The notes: a model not told the origin generated them from the letters alone. 42,500 bases of DNA from Stramonita haemastoma (GCA_030674155.1 CM060329.1:28815776-28858275), one strand, 5' to 3'. Positions 1 to 9,714 are shown, counted from the stretch's first letter. Numbers and translations are program-made.

Positions 1-349
1 TTGTTGTTGTTGTTATTTTTTTCATATTGTTTGTAATTGCTGTGAAACTCAAACCTCAGGAATGTATTCTAGGTTTACATTTGTATTCGTATACCATTTC
101 AAGCCCATGGCAGATTTCTCTGTAGAACATGCTTTTATTCTTTAGCACCTATGCCTGATCCTTTTAACCCAGTTTTCCTTGTTGTTGTTCTTTTGGTCTA
201 ATGGAGTTCCTCAGTATTATATTGTTCATGCTGGTTGACCAGTTCTTGATCATCTTTGGCAGTAGTAAACTGTGTGGGTTTTTTGTGCGATATATATATA
301 TATATTTTTTTTGGATACTGATGTTTTGATCTTTTCTGTATTTTTACAG

Positions 350-392
350 GCACGTCAGCCATGTGGGTTGGGATCCCAACAAGGGTTTTGAT
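350..392 (+). CDS. WASL: WASP/N-WASP exon: C-terminal half of CRIB motif
   Basis: A 43-base exon lies between a good acceptor (pyrimidine tract, TTTTTACAG) and a consensus donor (GTAAGT). After one base that completes a codon it reads HVSHVGWDPNKGFD. This is the C-terminal half of the CRIB motif (HxxHVGWDP) by which WASP and N-WASP bind GTP-loaded Cdc42. It ends in phase 0 and joins exactly to the next exon at 1412, giving GFD-MNNLDPD, which matches the family order HVGWDPxxGFDxNNLDP. The earlier exons (WH1 domain, basic region, first half of CRIB) lie outside the window. It is recognised from family knowledge and from phase continuity. It is too short to be called alone. Confidence 0.9.
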
Positions 393-1411
393 GTAAGTTT
401 TCTTGTTTTGTTTGTTGATTCATTGAAGAAGTGTTTAAGGAGCTTTTTTGTTTTGTTTCTTTTGTTCCAGTCAGAATGCATGGCATGAGTGGACAGTGGG
501 AATAACTTGAACCCCTCTCCCCCTTTCCTCCTCCTCCCAAAAAAGAGAGAAAAAGAAAAAAAACTGGGGGGCTATGTGAATAAATTTTGTAGGAGGGAGG
601 AGTAGGAGAGGTTTTCGGAGGATAACCTGATGAAGATGGGATCTTTTGTGGATGACTTTGATTTAGACTAATTCAAGAGGGATGGCAGGGGAAGGGGCAT
701 TTTGAATGATAATGTGATAAAAGATCCACAGAACTTCTTTCTAAATGTCGCAGATCAGATTGTCTTCAAATTCAGTTAGTGTTGGGTTGATTGGAGACAA
801 AGTTAGTACTAGAATACCGTCTGAATACCACTTCACTTACTAGCAGCTGATCACAAAAGTGTTAATCTCATGTCTTTTTATTCGTACACGTACTTATAAG
901 CTTTAACCTTTGGGTGTAGCTTAGCTTTCTGGAAGAGCGAAACATTTTGAAACATCTTCATCATCTCAACCCTCTTGCTTTCGGATTCTCTGAACACAAA
1001 CTGCCTCTAGATTTTGCATTTCATCACGAAATCAAGTCAGACACACATGCTCGCTTGCCTTTTCCTCCCTCTGAGTACATACCAGCAGCTATAATTACTT
1101 CCAGACTTACAGCAGGCTCTGTGCTTCTAGTCTGATAGAGCTTCAACATATGGTAGCGATCAGTGGAGGTCACTGTGTGATGTGAAAAATAATGTGTGTA
1201 AATCCCGGCCAATTGCAGGTCAGGGAGAGGGGGGGGGGGGGGGGGGGGGGGGGCAATTATTCAATCCTGGCAAATCCACGTAGGGATTCAGGGGAGGGAA
1301 TTATTTAATCCTGGCAAATCCCAGGTCAGGATTCAGGGGAGGGAATTTTTCAATCCCAGTTCGGGACTAAGAGGGTTAATTAATCAAGAAGCTGTTCTTC
1401 TTCACTTGCAG
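393..1411 (+). other. Intron of the WASP-like gene
   Basis: No coding signal is seen. The intron is A/T-rich and holds a short TA run near 291-305 just upstream of the previous exon, and a G-rich tandem repeat at about 1194-1365 (listed separately). Confidence 0.7.
1194..1365. repeat. Tandem repeat, about 60-bp unit, with a long G run
   Basis: About three diverged copies share the pattern AATCCTGGCAAATCC, then AGGTCAGGATTCAGGGGAGGG, then AATTATT. The first copy contains an uninterrupted run of more than 20 G (about 1228-1253). It sits in the intron, 50-220 bp before the acceptor of the 1412 exon. The G run is likely of uncertain length in any assembly. Confidence 0.8.
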
Positions 1412-1595
1412 ATGAACAACCTAGACCCGGACATGAAGCAGCTGTTCTCCCTGGTGGGCATCGACAAGGAGGAGGAGATCGACAAGGACACGGTGGACTT
1501 CATCTACGACTTTGTGGAGAAGAGTGGGGGCATGGAGGTCCTGAGGAAAGAGATGAAGCAGCAGCAACGACCTCCTCCTCCTGCACCCCCATCAG
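1412..1595 (+). CDS. WASL: WASP/N-WASP exon: GTPase-binding domain, C-terminal part
   Basis: The exon begins after CTTCACTTGCAG and ends at TCAG|GTGAGA. It reads MNNLDPDMKQLFSLVGI, then DKEEEIDKDTVDFIYDF and VEKSGGMEVLRKEMK, and finally QQQRPPPPAPPS. This is the part of the GTPase-binding domain that folds back on the C-terminal VCA region to keep WASP proteins autoinhibited. Vertebrate N-WASP has the same order: NNLDPxxxxLFxxxGI, then IYDFIEKxGG, then a run into polyproline. The exon is 184 bases, phase 0 in and phase 1 out. The ATG at its start is an internal codon, not a translation start. Confidence is high because a long stretch matches the family in order and both splice sites are good. 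Confidence 0.95.
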
Positions 1596-1638
1596 GTGAG
1601 AAAGGTTGTTAGGGAGGATTGTGTGGAGAAGGACGGTA

Positions 1639-1640
<2 letters not shown>

Positions 1641-1680
<40 letters not shown>

Positions 1681-1703
1681 GTGTTTGTGTGTGTGTGTGT
1701 GTG
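1641..1703. repeat. (TG)n microsatellite
   Basis: A TG dinucleotide array starts about 45 bp after the donor of the GTPase-binding exon. CA/TG-rich reading frames across it are artefacts of the repeat. Confidence 0.95.
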
Positions 1704-2297
1704 GTGGTGGGTGGTTTGTGTGCTTGTATGTGTGCATGCTTTGTGGGCATGAGAACATAGGTCTGTCTGTGTCGAAGCCATACATTTTCCAAATTGTGCG
1801 TAGTAGTTTTTTTCAGTTTTCCATGATCGGTCAGAGTATATAAAATGTCTGGAAAAGTTGAGTATGAGCTATCAAAACATATCAGTATTTGTTGTTGGCT
1901 GATAAAAATGCTGAAGACTTAAAAAAACAAACAACCAGACAATGCCCCCCCCCCCAACAACTTTTTTTTTTTAATGGTTTTTGCATCTTTTATAAAATGA
2001 TGGGATACATTTAAGGGATGCCAGCTATTCCTTTTGATGTTTTGGGGGGTTTTGTTGGTTTTTTTATTTGTTGTATTTTACCACAACTTATATCATCATT
2101 TTATTGAGAAATGTGCTACAAAAGCCGACAAGTTTCAGGAAAAATTTAGAATCCTGGAAAATAAAGCTAGAATACTTTATCATATTTTTTTTTTTTTTTT
2201 TTTTTTTTTTAGATAACGTTCTCATGTACAGTTTGTTTACCCCATTGGGTATCATAATATCATCATGAAAAAGTTTGTATGTACTCAATATCTATAT

Positions 2298-2350
2298 GAT
2301 TATTCAGGGTGTATGTACTCTATATATACATGTTATTATTCAGGGTGTAT

Positions 2351-2433
<83 letters not shown>

Positions 2434-2485
2434 ATGTGATTATTCAGGGTGTATGTACTCTATATATATACATGTGATTATCCAG
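2298..2485 (+). repeat. 34-bp tandem repeat carrying the splice acceptor, split by a (CT)n array
   Basis: The unit GATTATTCAGGGTGTATG, then TACTCTATATATACAT, appears near 2298, 2332 (running into CT), 2438 and, shortened, 2474. A pure (CT)n array of about 80 bp (2353-2431) lies in the middle. The last unit supplies the actual acceptor, GATTATCCAG|GGGG, of the proline-rich exon. The other units each carry a similar TTATTCAG|GG, so the intron end has several look-alike acceptors. Confidence 0.8.
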
Positions 2486-3028
2486 GGGGATCCAGGAGCC
2501 TTCCACCTCCGCCCACCCGCTCCCCTGCAGCCCCCCCTCCCCCGTCGAGAACGAGGAGAGCCCCTCCCCCCCCTCCTCCCTCGCGGACCCCCAGCCGCGG
2601 AGTGGCCCCCCCACCCCCACCCCCCACCGCAACAACCCCCCCGCCCCAGGGCCCCGGCTGCCGCCCCCCCTCCCCCCCCAATGTCCGCCCCGCGCTCCGC
2701 CCCTCCCCCCCCCTCCCCCCCTCCAACCGTAGCATCCCCCACCCCCTCCCTCCGGCGGGGGGATGGGAGCTCCCCCGCCACCCCCTCCCCTCCCCCTGCC
2801 GCCGGCCCTCCCCCACCACCCCCCCTCCCCCCCCCCGGGCCCGATCTCGGACATGAATGGTGGAGGAGGTGGGGGGGAGTCCGGGGAGCGTGGGGCCCTG
2901 CTGGCGGCCATTCACGCGGGGAAGAAGCTGAAGTCTGTGGACTCGGCCAGTGAAGCCCCGCCTCCCGCCCCACTGACTCCAGGGGACAGCTGCTGGATGC
3001 CATTCGACAGGGGGCCAACCTCAAGCGT
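2486..3028 (+). CDS. WASL: WASP/N-WASP exon: proline-rich region and two WH2 motifs (frame broken twice)
   Basis: Starting in phase 1 after TATCCAG, the exon reads GGSRSLPPPPTRSPAAPPPP, then SRTRRAPPPPPPSRTPSRG, the polyproline region that binds profilin and SH3 domains. Further on it reads PPPGPISDMNGGGGGG and GALLAAIHAGKKLKSV (first WH2, about 2893-2939), then GQLLDAIRQGANLKR (second WH2, 2984-3028), before the donor GTATGT. WH2 motifs bind monomeric actin for delivery to Arp2/3. The three blocks lie in successive frames, each one base short of the last: somewhere in the C/G-rich 2640-2770 stretch, and at the GGGG of 2982-2985. Each part fits the family and the exon ends fit in phase. One-base deletions, probably consensus errors, are more likely than a dead gene. 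Confidence 0.88.
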
Positions 3029-3120
3029 GTATGTATCCTGTCCTGTATGTACAGGGCATGAGGAGAGAGACTGTAGGGAATTAGGAGAGAGAGAGAGAGA
3101 TTTTTGTTTATTTTTATTTT

Positions 3121-3540
3121 ATTCTTTTATATCGAGGATTGGGGTTAAATTCTTTTATATCGAGGATAATGGAATAAGCATTCATTTGCTTTTTTTCATC
3201 CAGTCCCCATGTGTATGCAGGATAATGGAATAAGCACTCTTGTGCTTTTTTGCATCCAGTCCCCCTGTGTATGCAGTTTTGTAAGTGTCATCTGTTCCCA
3301 CCAGCACACGATGGTCTACTCTTACGAAAAGCAGAACAGGATTTAACGTGTGCGCAAGATGTTCTGCGTGCGTTCGCACATGGGGCCTCGGTTTTTAAGT
3401 CTCATCCGAAAGACTTCTAGGGGGAGTGGAGTCAGCACTGATGTTAACTCCAGAGGAAAAAACCCTGCAACCAGGAATCGAACACGGGTTATCAAATTGC
3501 GAGCACAATGTTCTGACCACTAGGCTATCCCATCCCCCTG
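3121..3540 (-). repeat. SINE-A copy, nearly full length, with duplicated tail
   Basis: Read on the minus strand, it opens with a tRNA-like head: GGGATAGCCTAGTGGTCAGA (A-box region) and then a B-box-like CGTGTTCGATTCC. It continues through the family body (GTTAACATCAGTGCTGACTC, then CCGAGGCCCC, then GCGCACACGTTAAATCCTG) to the tail AGTGCTTATTCCATTATCC. On the plus strand the end is partly duplicated: TTCTTTTATATCGAGGA occurs twice (about 3121 and 3149) and GGATAATGGAATAAGCA twice (about 3164 and 3221). This suggests slippage or a rearranged insertion. Confidence 0.8.
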
Positions 3541-3807
3541 TATCAAGTCATGTAGGGCATTAGGAGAGAGAGAGAGGGAGAGGTTGTTTGATCTAACAGG
3601 GCATTTGCTGTTATTACTTTTTCAGATATGTTCCCAATTTGTCAGTGTTTTCAAGTACATTTGCAAATTTTGCAGCCTTTGATTCTTTGTAAACAAACTT
3701 TTGAAACGACGTTTTTTTTAATCAAATAGAACAGTTCCTGTTTTCATGAAAATGTAGTAGAACACAGTGTCTATTTTACGCTGTTTCCATTTTGAAGTAA
3801 GTATATT

Positions 3808-4097
3808 TGGTGATGGGATAGCTCAGTGCTCAGAGCGCTTGCTTTCCCTAGCCAAGTTAAGCAGCGTCAAGCGTGGTTACCAGTTGGATGGGTGACTGTT
3901 TGTGCGCCTTGGCCACAGTACAGTCCCCCCAGTTCACCCAGCTGTAGATGGGTACCTGCCCTCTTTAGGGTCAGGGATGGTAAAACAGCGAGGGAGAGGA
4001 GATGGGCTGTGCCCTCAACAGGCTGGCCCCTAGAGAAGCTGAGGTCTCTGACACTTTGCTCCCCTATGACCATACAGGTTATGGGACACCTATATTA
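3808..4097 (+). repeat. SINE with tRNA-like and 5S-rRNA-like head, copy 1
   Basis: It begins GATGGGATAGCTCAGTG and CAGAGCGCTTGC, a tRNA-like A-box, then TTAAGCAGCGTCAAGCG and GGTTACCAGTTGGATGGGTG. The latter resembles the internal control region of 5S rRNA (TAAGCAGGGT...GGTTAGTACTTGGATGGG). A shared body follows (CAGTTCACCCAGCTGTAGAT, then GGGTACCTGCC, then CTCCCCTATGACCA) and ends near GGTTATGGGACACCT. A second copy at 9006-9293 aligns along its whole length. The assignment to a fused-head SINE is inferred from motif similarity. Confidence 0.7.
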
Positions 4098-4812
4098 CAT
4101 GCTTTGAATTCTTGTCACAGGAAGCATAGTGGTGATGAAACAGGAATTATGGGAGGGATACAGGGTTATATGTCACTTAAAGCATTCATGAGTGAATGGT
4201 AGATTCTGTAAGAAGTTATATAACACAAACACGCATCATGAAGTGCATTTAATGAAAAGAGAGGTTTTGCAGTGCTTGTAAAAAAATGTATCTTACCACA
4301 TTTGCACAGTTTTCAGAACTTGACGGTTGCAATATTGGTTTAGAAGTATCTTTCAGTTTATCCATACAATTTGACGGAAAGGTGTTCAGGTGCCTTAAAA
4401 CAAACCTGAATTTTTAAGTGAATATGGAATTATGCCTGCAGTGTTTCACCAAATTGTTTTACTGTCATTCTTCATGTATACATGCAGCTGAATGTACCTA
4501 ACTTGTGCTCAATGTGTTTTACATGTGGGCACTCACTTTATGTATGCATGAGTACACACGCATACAGGCATACATGGACACACACTCACACTCACACACA
4601 CACGCATTCAGATGCACCTTACTTTATTCCTATCCTCCGGTAGCAATGTGTAAAATCATAATGCATTAAAGCATTACCTTGAAAATAGCTGAAGATTACG
4701 CTATATAGACACTGACCTTGATCAAGCCAAACTACAGACTGACTGACAATAAATGACAACAACACTGCAGTTTTCGCTGACAGTTTGTGACAGAAGAGTG
4801 TGCATGTTGAAG

Positions 4813-4924
4813 GTTGATATGACAGCAGACAGACAATCGACGAATTCAGATGAAGACCAGGATGGCTTGGTGGTAGCTCTCAGGCAAGCTCTAGCCAGTC
4901 GCACTCACCAAATCCACGGTCAAG
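4813..4924 (+). CDS. WASL: WASP/N-WASP alternative exon: central (C) motif, version 1
   Basis: This 112-base open stretch reads VDMTADRQSTNSDEDQDGL, then VVALRQALASRTHQIHGQ. It starts after GTTGAAG, a weak acceptor with little pyrimidine tract, and can end at CAAG|GTACAG. A donor six bases earlier, CACG|GTCAAG, gives the same phase. It matches the exon at 6459-6576 over QDGLVxALxxALAxR, and both match the central amphipathic helix of N-WASP (GIVGALMxxMxxRSKAIHSS), which contacts Arp2/3 and the autoinhibitory domain. It is phase 0 in and phase 1 out, so it can join the second WH2 (LKR-VD) and the acidic last exon (Q-DDEGSSDE). It may be a mutually exclusive exon or a retired duplicate. The weak acceptor is the main doubt. 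Confidence 0.65.
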
Positions 4925-6458
4925 GTACAGTATGCCCTCGTAGTAGTGAACTGTGCTGGGTTCTTATTCCGCATGGCATGGTCCAGTTTTTCAGTGTCTG
5001 TGTGGTCTCCTCTCTTCCCAAGATTCAGTTTTCGGTGGATTTGTTTGTTTTGATTTTGTGCATTGATATAGTGTTTCTCTCTTTTTTTTTTTTTTTTTTG
5101 TTGGTGGTTAATCTGTGTAACAGATGTGCATGATGTTTTTCTCTCAGTGGTTTGTCCATGTGCTCCTTTGGTCATTGTAAGTCTTTATGGTGTGGTGCGT
5201 TCAGTTTTATCAGTGGACATTGTCATTGCATTGTCAGATTCAGCTTTTGAGATCAGTGTAGCGTTGTGTAGAGTTCACACTCGGTGAAGGTCTTTTAACA
5301 GCTGCTGTGTAGGTATGGAAATGAGATCATCTGGAGTGCTGACCAAACCAACATGTCAGTTTTGGCCTGCCAAGTGTTTTGACAGCTTCAAGCACAGAAG
5401 AGAGAGAGTAGGAAGATGATTTGAATGGTAACTGAACCTGTGACAGCTTGCCATTGCATTGGACAAGACATTTGTGGTTTTTGACTGGGATGATTTATGG
5501 AGGGTGTCTGGCGTTTCAGTATATAGTCTTACTGAAATACTTACAGGTCAATGAAGTCTAGATCAAGCACATAAATGAAGTCAAGACCAGTGTCAACTGC
5601 AGGGAAACAACCCCTGCAGGCGGCTTAGCAGTGACTCCAACATACTCCATCAGAATGCTTCACATCACAAATCTGATGCTTTGACTATAGAGCTATTGTA
5701 GCGGTAAACTAAAGGAATCTCACTTATGTCTGTTCAGAGCTTGCTTCTGTGTGGCACTACAGGTGTGTTCCAGGGCCTAGAGCTGTTCTTCTGCTGTGGC
5801 CACCAGGTGTTCTTCTGCCTGCTTCTTGCACCCAGTGGTGTCTTGTGCAAACATGTCAGATGTCTTCTGATTGCTGTCACTCAGCTCTCTTTAGCTGATG
5901 TGCTCAATCATTTCTGTCCACTTCTCATGCTAATGTCTGTACTGTCTTTCTTGTCTGCACTATGCGATGTGTCGTTGGTTGAGACAGTAGGCCTTTGGTC
6001 ATCTTCCATGTTTTCTTGTCAGCTGTACCTTTGGTGTCTGCAGGCTGTGGCTGCAGCAGCTCTTTCTGAAATTTGACTGGGGGCCATATAGCATTACCAA
6101 CATCTGCAGTCCATTTGGGGGGGAACTTGGCATACATTGAGGGCTTGTCGACTTAAAAAAAAAAAAAAGAACAAAAAAGTGCACTCCTGTCATGTGTTTG
6201 GAATCTACTGCTGGAGCACCTCTCATCACTTTCCCCAATAGATTCCAAGTTGCCGTTCCTGATGCAGTTGTCCCAAAAAAGTTGCGCGGCATGTAAGTAT
6301 CCCAGCAAGTCGACGACACACCACACAGAGAAGCATGAAGCACCCACAGGTACACCAAGACAGCAGCAACAGCCTCTGACAGGGACAAGAAAGGTGGAAA
6401 GGGCCCCCCCAGAGAGAGAAAGAAAGAAAGGGCTGACCCTGAGCTTGTGCACACACAG
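4925..6458 (+). other. Region between the two alternative central exons
   Basis: No family match is seen. It holds a T run (5081-5099) and GC-richer sequence at 5730-6070 with open frames but no recognisable product. An A run lies at 6155-6169. Confidence 0.6.
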
Positions 6459-6576
6459 GTGGAGGATCAGGATGAGCGCAGGTCCCTGGAAGCAGAGACC
6501 CCAGAGCTGCAGGACGGGCTGGTAGGAGCCCTGGCCCGTGCTCTGGCCACGCGCCGCCCGGCCTGTGTGGACAGCG
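6459..6576 (+). CDS. WASL: WASP/N-WASP exon: central (C) motif, version 2
   Basis: This exon follows GTGCACACACAG and ends at ACAGCG|GTGAGA. It reads VEDQDERRSLEAETPELQ, then DGLVGALARALATRRPACVDS, with one base left over. Joined to the WH2 exon it gives ...GANLKR-VEDQDE, as N-WASP has LKKVE after its second WH2. DGLVGALARALATR is the central helix of the VCA module. The exon is 118 bases, phase 0 in and phase 1 out. With the last exon it gives ...CVDS-DDEGSSDE, an acidic tail. Its splice sites are better than those of the 4813 exon, so this is probably the main form. Including both central exons together would break the frame. The last bases of the exon also form the start of the minisatellite that follows. 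Confidence 0.88.
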
Positions 6577-6657
6577 GTGAGAACTCTGCCTTAGGCAACA
6601 GGGGTGGCTAGCTATCAGTACTGCTTGCTTCTGCTGCAGTTATAGCCCTCTCTGTGT

Positions 6658-6733
<76 letters not shown>

Positions 6734-7830
6734 GTGTGTGTGTGCCTGTTTGGACAGCGGTGAGAACTGCCTTAGGCAACAGGAGTTGCTAGCTATCAGT
6801 ACTGCTTCTGCTGCAGTCATAACCCCCTCTGTGTACTGTGTGTGTGTGTGGGTGGGTGGGTGGACAGCGGTGAGAACTGTGCCTTAGGGAACAGGAGTTG
6901 CTAGCTATCAGTACTGTGTCTGCTGCAGTCATAACCCCCTCTGTGTACTCTGTGTGTTTGTGTGTGTGTGTGTGTGTGGTGTGTGTGTGTGTGTGTGTGT
7001 TGTGTGTGTGTGTGCCTGTGTGGACAGCGGTGAGAACTCTGCCTTAGGGAACAGGGGTGGCTAGCTATCAATACTGTGTCTGCTGCAGTCATAGCCCTCT
7101 CTGTGTGTACTGTGTGTGTGGGTGTGTGTGCCTGTGTGGACAGCGGTGAGAACTGTGCCTTAGCGAGCAGCAGAACAGGGGTGGCTAGCTATCAATACTG
7201 TGTCTGCTGCAGTCATAGCCCTCTCTGTGTGTACTGTGTGTGTGGGTGTGTGTGCCTGTGTGGACAGCGGTGAGAACTGTGCCTTAGCGAGCAGCAGAAC
7301 AGGGGTGGCTAGCTATCAATACTGTGTCTGCTGCAGTCATAGCCCTCTCTGTGTGTACTGTGTGTGTGGGTGTGTGTGCTGTGTGGACAGCGGTGAGAAC
7401 TGTGCCTTAGCGAGCAGCAGAACAGGGTGGCTAGCTATCAGTACTGTTTCTGCTGCAGTCATGACCCTCTCTGTGTACTCTGTGTGTGTGGTGTGTGGGG
7501 GGGGGTTGTGTGTGTAGGTGTGTGGGTGCTGTGTGGACAGCGGTGAGAACTGTGCCTTAGGGAACAGCAGAACAGGGGTTGCTAGTTATCATTGTGTCTG
7601 ATTCTGCTGCAGTTATAGCCCTTGTGTGTGTGTGTGTGTGTGGTGTGTGTGTGGTGTGTGTGTGGTGTGTGGTGTGTGTGTGTGTGTGTGTGCGTTTGTG
7701 TGTGGGTGGGTGGGTGGGTGCCTGTGTGGACAGCGGTGAGAACTGTGCCTTAGGGAACAGCAGAACAGGGGTTGCTAGCTATCATTGTGTCTGCTTCTGC
7801 TGCAGTCATAATGCTCTTTGTGTACTCTGT
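6562..7830 (+). repeat. Minisatellite repeating the exon-intron junction of the WASP-like gene
   Basis: The block GGACAGCGGTGAGAACT occurs nine times, beginning at 6569, 6752, 6862, 7022, 7138, 7262, 7385, 7535 and 7738. Each is followed by GCCTTAGGGAACAG or a GCGAGCAGCAGAACAG variant, then GGCTAGCTATCA, then CTGCTGCAGTCATA, then CTCTCTGTGTACTC and a (TG)n of variable length. Units are about 110-200 bp, with most of the length change in the TG part. Copies 5-7 are nearly identical at about 123 bp, which suggests recent expansion. The first copy overlaps the 3' end of the 6459-6576 exon and its donor GCG|GTGAGA, so eight extra copies of that donor lie in the intron. Confidence 0.93.
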
Positions 7831-7917
7831 GTGTGTGGGGCTGGGGGTGTTTGTGTGTGTGTGTGTGTGGGGGGGGTGTTTGTGTGTGTGTGTTTGTGTA
7901 TGTGCGCATGCGTGTGT

Positions 7918-7918
7918 G

Positions 7919-7957
<39 letters not shown>
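7918..7957. repeat. (TG)n microsatellite
   Basis: A TG array immediately precedes a SINE-A copy. TG-rich sequence with GGG interruptions extends back to about 7840. Confidence 0.9.
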
Positions 7958-7958
<1 letters not shown>

Positions 7959-7967
7959 TTATTATTT

Positions 7968-8200
7968 ATGTATTCTTTTATATCGAGGATAATGGAAAAA
8001 GCACTCATGTGCTTTTTTTACATTCAATCCCTGTGTATATGCAGTTTTGTAAATCTTGTCATCTTTTCCCACCGCACACAATGGGCTACTCTTATGAAAA
8101 GCGGAACAGGATTTAACGTGTGCTCAAGATGCTCTGCATGCTTTGCACACGGGGCCTCGGTTTATAGTCTTATCTGAAGGACTTTAAGGGGAGAGTGGAG
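7968..8200 (-). repeat. SINE-A copy, truncated at its tRNA-head end
   Basis: On the plus strand it runs from TTCTTTTATATCGAGGATAA through TGTATGCAGTTTTGTAAATC and GGATTTAACGTGTGC to GGGGCCTCGGTTTATAGTC and GGGAGAGTGGAGTCAG. The tRNA-like head is missing, so the copy is 5'-truncated with respect to the element. Confidence 0.85.
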
Positions 8201-9005
8201 TCAGGCTGTATGCCTTGGTTTATGATCTCATTCACAGGATTTTCATATTCATTTCAATATTGTCAAACTGTGAAGAAAGGGCATGTCTTTATGATTTTAG
8301 CAGTATTTTGCCTTATAGTGTAGATTTTTTTTTAAATGCAGCCATTGTAACTAAATCCACACTTTATAGCAGTAGATAACCATCAAAAGTGAGTGGATGA
8401 TGAGGAGGTTGATTGAGGGGTGGGTGGGGAAAGGGGTGAGTCTTTTGATTTTCTCCCTCATGTCAGCTTACTGAAAAGACTTAGCTCATACTTAGTTTTA
8501 AAAAGCATGAAACAGAATGAAATTTAAAAAAAATTACCAGTATTCTGCAAGGAAATATTTTTCAGATATTAAAATTGGCAGACTCCGATAATCCTTTTGT
8601 TAATTATTATTATTATTTTTTTAACAAACTTTGATTTTTCTGCATTTGACCTCCATCGTCTCACCCAGTTATTCTGCACCCTCCTGCCCAAAGATTGCTT
8701 GCTTTTCTGCTGGACTGTAAAGACGAGTTTGTTGTTGTTGTCGTCATCGTCGTTTTATATCTTTATTGTCATATAATCAGTGTTTTGAGATTTCTGTTTT
8801 GTTCTTTTTCCATCAATTTGTTCCTTTTCTTTGTGAATCTTTGTCTTAATCATTTCCTTTGTATACATTTTAAGATTCTTACAGTAGGAAATAGTTACGG
8901 TGATATTGATGTATTTATTTCTGTAGATGGTCTTGGGGGTTTCTTGTGTGGTTTTTTTTTGCAGTTATTTGTTCTTGCATATTTTTATGTGTGAGTAGTA
9001 CTAGT

Positions 9006-9293
9006 AGACGGGATAGCTTAGTGTTTAGAACACTCGCTTTCCCCAAGCTAAGGTTAAGCAGCGTTGAGCATGGTTACCATTTGGATGGGTGACCGTTTAT
9101 GTGCCTTGGCTTCAGTACAGTCCCCCAGTTCACCCAGCTGTAAATGGGTACCTGCCTTCTTTGGGGACAGGAAGGTAAAGCAGCGATGTAGAGGAGATGG
9201 GCACCATCTTCAATATGCTGGACCCTGGAGAAGCTGGGGTCTGTGATGCCTTGCTCCCCTATGACCACATAGGTTATGGGACACCTTTACCTT
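9006..9293 (+). repeat. SINE with tRNA-like and 5S-rRNA-like head, copy 2
   Basis: This is the second copy of the element at 3808. It opens ACGGGATAGCTTAGTG, then CACTCGCTTTCCCCAAGCTA, AGGTTAAGCAGCGTTGAGCA, and GGTTACCATTTGGATGGGTG followed by ACCG. The GGATGGGTGACCG segment agrees with 5S rRNA better than copy 1 does. The body and end (CCCAGTTCACCCAGCTG, then GGTTATGGGACACCT) match copy 1 in the same order. Confidence 0.72.
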
Positions 9294-9714
9294 TTTAGTA
9301 GAAATAGTGGAAGGGAGAGGGAGAAGGGGGCTGGAAAGGGGTGACAGATCTGAAAGTTTAGAGTTTGCCCAGTCAGTCACTGGCCTTATTTTTTTCCACA
9401 AAACAAATGCATATTATAGTAGACAGATGATGAATATTATCATTCCAGGCCAAAAATTTGTTTATATGGTTCTGTCTTGGTATATGATAATCTATATATA
9501 TATATATGCAGATATGTAATGTACTATTATCCATATTTGTACTATTTTATTTATATATATGTATTTTCAAATGTTTTATGTTTTGTGGTGAACTGTGCCT
9601 GAGTTGTGAAAGTGGGATAATGTGGGGGGGGTTTGTTGTTGTTGTTTTTTTTATACTTTTTTTGTTGTTGCTGTAAAAGGGGGCAACAGTGTTTATGTGT
9701 AAATATGATTGAGT

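Larger units (their letters stand above)
3029..4812 (+). other. Intron of the WASP-like gene
   Basis: It contains a SINE-A copy (3121-3540), a SINE with 5S-like head (3808-4097) and a short CA-rich stretch near 4550-4605. No other coding signal is seen. Confidence 0.7.

Noticed and set aside
2440..3024. Minus-strand Gly-rich open frames opposite the proline-rich exon
   Set aside because: They are the complement of C-rich proline codons. The plus strand has the WASP motifs and splice signals.
5726..6076. 116-codon hydrophobic open frame in the WASP-like intron
   Set aside because: T-rich intron text often gives Leu/Phe/Cys-rich frames. No signal peptide logic, splice support or similarity was seen.
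9040..9100. Possible 5S rRNA gene
   Set aside because: Only the internal control region is similar. The rest of the 120-base gene is absent and the segment lies within a repeated element.
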